A stretch of DNA of 64,000 bases from positions 770,897 to 834,896 of the forward strand of contig JAVSML010024260.1 in the NCBI GenBank assembly GCA_038503035.1, given 5' to 3'. The notes beneath the pieces are model-generated. The model had not been told where the DNA came from. It saw nothing but the letters and a program-made list of their open reading frames with translations, and did not search any database. Origin of the DNA: Crocodylus rhombifer. Its lineage: Eukaryota > Chordata > Crocodylia > Crocodylidae. This document shows positions 60,071 to 64,000 of this stretch, piece by piece (the stretch's first letter is position 1; the number at the start of each line of letters is the position of its first letter). The position numbers were made by a program, and so were the translations under genes.

Positions 60071-61390
60071 TGTGGCAGTGCACTTTTGATGTCTGCCACT
60101 TTAAGAGGTGAGAGCTAGCAGCAGAACAGCCTGCAGGTGGGTGCACTTCCCAATTAGGAGTCATGTGGCTGGCAGGGGACTGCCTGGTTGGAGAAGAGGG
60201 CTCAGCTGCTGGCAATAAAAGCAGGCCTGAGCAGGGGAGCTAGCAGTTTTCTGGCTGCAGCCACAGGAAGAACATAGCCCAGATGGAACTGCTGCTCACA
60301 GCATCTTGGAGGTAAGGGCAGGAGCTATGGGGATGGCAGGAAGCTCCTGGTCCTGTGACATGACTGAAAACTACACCCTGCTAGGGTAGGATGGTATGGT
60401 GGGTCCACACATGGCAGGGAGGTTCCCAGAAAATGCCACACCAGTTGCCTCCCTAGTGCATGGCAAGGATGGGGCTCTTTATAGCCTCAGCCCCCATAAC
60501 CAGTGGGTAGGGACAGGCATGAGGGCCAAGCACACTTATGGAGAGGCACCTGAGCCCCTTGGGGTGTAAGACCATGGTGGCTCCAGTGAGGGGGCAGAAA
60601 TATTTGTACAGGTCCACACAGAGTAGGTTTCACAGTGGCAGCCTGAAGGGTGGAGGCTCTGTGTGAGGGGTGCAGAGTAGGATCTGCTGAGGTGGGCCTG
60701 AAGGGCTGCACATGGGCCAGGCCCACAACAGTGTTAACGTAAGTAGGAGGCCCTAGTATGAGAGCATAAGTGGAAGGCCCTAGTACAGGGGCGGGCAATT
60801 ATTTTGGGCAGAGGGCCACTTACTGAGTTTCAGCAAGCCATCGAGGACTGCATGACAGGCATCTCAGGGCAGATTAATATTAATTTTCTAAATTTTTTAG
60901 GGGCCCCACGGGCTGGATAGAATGGCCTGGTGGGCTGCATCCAGCCCCTGGGCCACATGTTGCCCACCCCTGCCCTAGTATGAGGGCATAAGTTGAAGCC
61001 CCAGGGAGGGGGCAGAATGGCCAAGGTAAGTCTACAGATGCCTGAGGCTGCAGTTGGGCCAGAGGCCGAGACCCCAGGATGTCCTCAGACATTGTAAGGC
61101 TGAGTTTTGGGTCAGAGGAAGACCCCAGTAAGTCTTCAGATGTTGTGAGGCTGAGGGTGGGTGAGAAGATAGTAACTTTGCATGCCATCTGCAAGGCATG
61201 GGCACAGTATAGGGGAGGTTGGAGCCTTGTACAATGCCCTAGGTAATGGGGCATTTAAATGGATATCCTCCCACATTTTAACATCCAGTTTTAAAACAGT
61301 AAGTTGTGAAAGACAAAATAGGGCAGACTGCCCTAGACAGGTGGGAGGGCCAACATTGAGACATAGCTCTGAACCAGTCCCCTTGTCACA
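60071..61390 (+). mobile_element. Candidate solo LTR inside the hAT element
   Basis: It starts TGTGGCAGTGCAC and ends CCCTTGTCACA. The flanking 5-mers GATAC (60066-60070) and GGCAC (61391-61395) match at three positions, both differences being transitions. A TATA-like CAATAAAAGC at about 60213 is followed by CAGGCCTGAGCAGGGGAGCT, the same order as in the element at 44371-45209. The 3' part shares CCATCTGCAAGGC with it. It is interrupted by a MITE at 60786-60972. No coding interior. Confidence 0.5.
60786..60972. mobile_element. hAT-type MITE (187 bp), innermost of the nest
   Basis: The ends are CAGGGGCGGGCAA and, on the other strand, CAGGGGTGGGCAA (12 of 13). A perfect 8-bp target-site duplication CCCTAGTA lies at 60778-60785 and 60973-60980. 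The interior includes GGCTGGATAGAATGG and GGGCTGCATCCAGCCC-type words. No coding capacity. This is the clearest target-site duplication in the window. Confidence 0.92.
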
Positions 61391-61612
61391 GGCACAAACA
61401 GGCACTGCCCAGCCAGGGTAGGGGACCAGACAAAGCCACAAATGTCTTGTTTAGGGGGGCATGGGGATGGGGAAATGGCTGCTCCTGCTTTTGCTTGCAC
61501 TCCTGAGCAAGCATGGGGGGGTCCCCCGGATCTGTGCATGGGGTGAGGGTGCGCTGCCATTGCAGGCTTTGCCCTGGGTGCCAAACTTTGCTGCTATTGC
61601 ACTGCAAACACG

Positions 61613-62110
61613 CCTTTCCATCCCAGATAGTCACCTCCAACTCTTGCATTAAAGTGCCATTAATGATGATCCTATGTTTGGATGGTATTTTCTGGATGAG
61701 ATTGCGGAAGTCAGTATAGAACTTAAGTTTGTTAACTGTGTCTTGCCAGAAAGGTTGGAGTGTACACACTGATAATGATGTCATGCTGCTGATCCTGCAA
61801 AGGAGGGCATAGGGACATGATGGGATCAGAAAAACTGATTGGTAACCTCTGTAGCCTGGAAGCAACGGAGTTCCTTATGCAGCCAACACCTTAGAAGTGC
61901 TTCTCCATCTGCAATTTACCTGACCAGTAGAGGGTGTAACCAGCACTGTGTTGTTCTGGGAGGCGCATCTCACTCAGGGCTGCTACATCGATATCTAGCC
62001 TAGGTAGCTCATGGGCAACCAATGGTGAGCATCATTGAGGGGAGCTACTATCTTCAGAGTCCAGTATTGTACGGATAGTCCAGCATGCAAGATGCAGGGG
62101 TTTTCTTGTT
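61613..62110 (-). pseudogene. LINE APE-type endonuclease N-terminal remnant
   Basis: On the minus strand: PASCMLDYPYNTG, LDIDVAALSEMRLPEQ (about 61958-62005; the Glu of SEMR is at the catalytic position of the TETW/SETR motif), SAGYTLYWSG, then HDIIISVYTPTF and NLIQKIPSKHRIII (about 61660-61790). The GDFN-type metal-binding block expected next reads NGTL and is destroyed. Frames change several times. The domain continues beyond the hAT insert at 60000. Confidence 0.7.
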
Positions 62111-62640
62111 TCTCCACCTTTTGAGATGGAGGGGGTTGAAGTTTCCATTTTCCTTTTTATTGTAATTCAGCCGTTTTGAAGATGCCCAGTGACCACGATG
62201 AGCCGCTGGGTGGTAGACAGATGAGCGTTTCTTTAAGCCACCTTTTCTATTTAGGAGTGAGCAGTGCTATCTTTCAAAAAGGCTGCTCGGGTGCTCAGGG
62301 TGCTGCCAGTTGATGTCACTGTCTCTGGGTCATCATCAGTATGACCTGTACTCCTGAGCCACCCGCATGCAGGATTGGGATCGCGGTTTCCAGTGTCATC
62401 TTATGCCTGCCATTTTCACCCTGTTCCTTGTGCTATAGGACTTGAGGGACTTGTTTCCTTCATGCCTGCATATGGAGTAGAGTGCAGTTTGCGCTGACTG
62501 GCCCCACTCTCTAGGCCTGAAACTCATGTGCCGTGGTCTGGCGAACTAGGATGGAGGCAGAGAGATCTCCAGGCTGTAGGTTTAGTTTTGGAATATCCTC
62601 TCATAGCTGGATTGCCAAACCAGGGCTAAAGAGTCCCACC

Positions 62641-64000
62641 TACCCTAGTTATTTGGGTTGGGTCGCTATTTGTCTAGAACCTCACCTTTGACCTTGCTGC
62701 CATGGGAGACCCTACCAGAAAAAATTCCAGATGGCATTGCTGTCAGGATCATCAGGACATGCAAGCCTCTCCACCACAAGGTTGCAAGCCAGGGAGACCA
62801 CATATCCATTTAGGACCAGTTAGGGTCCTATGTTTGCAGACCAGTCCTCAGTTCTCACCCAGTTCTGCTGTGGCAAGCCTTCTAGTTCCTGACCCTGGTT
62901 TTGCTTATTTCTGGACTTTGGCTTAGATTTCCCTGTGAATCTGTTTCCTGGCTCCTAGCCCCAGTTTAGCTTTGCTCTTTCACCCTGTGAATTATTCCTC
63001 AGATAAGTACTCGGCATCTGATCCTGACCCTGGACTGTGTTGTGGATTCTGCCCCTGTATTTCCCTACATATTTGATAATATGGTTCTTATTTTCTGATC
63101 CAGCTTTCCCTCAGTAGTCTAATCCTTAGGCCAAACTGCCTATGCCCTGGTCCCTTACAACTCCTAAGTAAAATATGCAAGTAGCTGAAGATACTTAATT
63201 TGAATGGGGTAACCAAAGGCAGTGTAATACATCATAATATGGGGGAAAATGCAAAACAGCTTGCACTGTGTTACTTCTGTAAATTACTGAGTGTGCCTAA
63301 AGGAATCTCTCAGTTATTTTCACTGTATCAAAGCAGATTGAAACATCTGATTCTAAACATCTTCTAAAGTCTGGCCATGCCTGTTGGAAGCAGACATTCC
63401 TAAGCCATAAACATATGTTTTCTTTTAAGGACATAATGTTAAAGGGTTGCTTTCAACCTGTCTTTGAGATTCACTTTCCCTGCAGCTTGAGTTGACATGC
63501 TCTGTTGAGTCATCATAGTATCACTACAAACTACTTTCCATATATGTACATTGAAGGAAAGTATGACTACTTGCTCACCATTAGTCAGGGGACTGTTGCC
63601 AGCAGCTGTGATGTACACATTCTGAGAAGAATAATTTTGTTATCTAAGCTGGACACGTACAGCGAGAAGAGAGAAACAGTACCCAGGAAAAGTCACTTGA
63701 AGACATAACGGTTTGCATATTAATGCATTATAACTATAGAACAACTTTTGTACTAACTTTTCTTCATATACAGTCTGTTGGCAAAATACTTGGCTGCAGT
63801 GAGGTCTTATATCTTTGTTTCAGTGAAGTTTCACGTTTTATGACACAGTGTTGAAGGCAACATCTTAGTGAAATGAAACGGACTCAGTGAAATGAACCAA
63901 AGGTGTGTGATATAGGCATCCCAGATCTTACAAACTGTATGCATCCCTGAAAGATGATCACTTCTTAAGTAAAAGACTGTAACTAAGTGGTACATACTGG
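62641..64000. other. Non-coding DNA at window end
   Basis: Nothing recognised. CTTCTAAAG/AAGTCT-type AT-rich sequence with only chance frames. Confidence 0.45.

Larger units (their letters stand above)
60001..61604. mobile_element. hAT-type non-autonomous element, nested host of an LTR
   Basis: The left end is CAGTGCCATAG and the right end on the other strand is CAGTGCAATAG (ten of eleven). The flanking 8-mers are CAAGCACT (59993-60000) and CAAACACG (61605-61612). The interrupted LINE protein (WKGVLGRHG-like across the joint) predicts CAAGCACG before insertion, so each copy has one later change. Without the LTR-like insert the element is about 280 bp with no coding capacity. Its right part carries CCCCCGGATCTGTGCATGGGG, a word shared with other GC-rich repeats here. 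Confidence 0.8.
56460..62640 (-). mobile_element. Near-full-length zinc-finger LINE, split by three insertions
   Basis: After removing the inserts (CR1 at 56832-57403, CR1 at 58503-58799, hAT at 60001-61604) about 3.7 kb of LINE remains, reading from an upstream region near 62.6-62.1 kb through endonuclease, reverse transcriptase and C-terminal finger to 56.46 kb. The protein sequence resumes across each insert, which proves a single interrupted copy. It is the same family as the plus-strand copy at 13870-15712. The 5' limit is a guess: nothing recognisable remains past about 62640. Confidence 0.8.

Noticed and set aside
61386..61865. 159-codon minus-strand frame as a single gene
   Set aside because: It crosses the border between the LINE endonuclease remnant and the hAT element at 61604, so it is a chance fusion.

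Overview
This window is nuclear DNA of an amniote, most likely a crocodilian (a turtle is the main alternative). I see no host gene, no convincing host exon and no tRNA, rRNA or CRISPR array. The assignment rests on young and old CR1 LINEs whose 3' ends carry the TCTATGA-type octamer tail, remnants of MIR-type SINEs, many small hAT-type elements and a set of GC-rich fold-back elements in an AT-rich background. The species call is inference; the repeat content is seen directly.

Layout. 1-10.4 kb: AT-rich DNA with hAT-type MITEs (3770-4055, 9727-9935), a 1.08 kb fold-back element (4196-5272) and a GC-rich tandem block (6128-7060). 10.6-13.4 kb: an old CR1 split by a candidate solo LTR and by a second CR1 in the opposite orientation. 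13.9-15.7 kb: a decayed non-CR1 LINE with a C-terminal zinc finger. 19.3-22.8 kb: the best-preserved element, a 5'-truncated CR1 with part of its ORF1 esterase and a nearly intact ORF2 (one frameshift, one nonsense codon). 24-28 kb: inverted-repeat MITEs sharing the terminal word CATCTACACATG. 28-31.5 kb and 45.2-51.4 kb: the longest stretches with almost no recognisable repeats. 31.5-32.8 kb: a fold-back element with tandem-repeat arms. 37.5-43.5 kb: a patchwork of hAT, SINE and GC-rich repeats. 44.4-45.2 kb: a candidate solo LTR. 51.4-53.8 kb: an old CR1 scrap and an 80-bp duplication. 55.4 kb: a MIR. 56.4-62.6 kb: a near-full-length second copy of the zinc-finger LINE on the minus strand, split by two CR1s and a hAT element; the hAT holds an LTR, which holds a smaller hAT MITE.

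The proteins seen belong to mobile elements: the CR1 esterase and endonuclease/reverse transcriptase, and the endonuclease, reverse transcriptase and zinc finger of the second LINE. All copies here carry disabling lesions. The value of the window is as a record of successive transposition, with several target-site duplications readable by eye. I found no evidence of a new functional system; the most unusual items are the four-layer nest, the 80-bp duplication, the fold-back elements and a perfect 39-bp palindrome.
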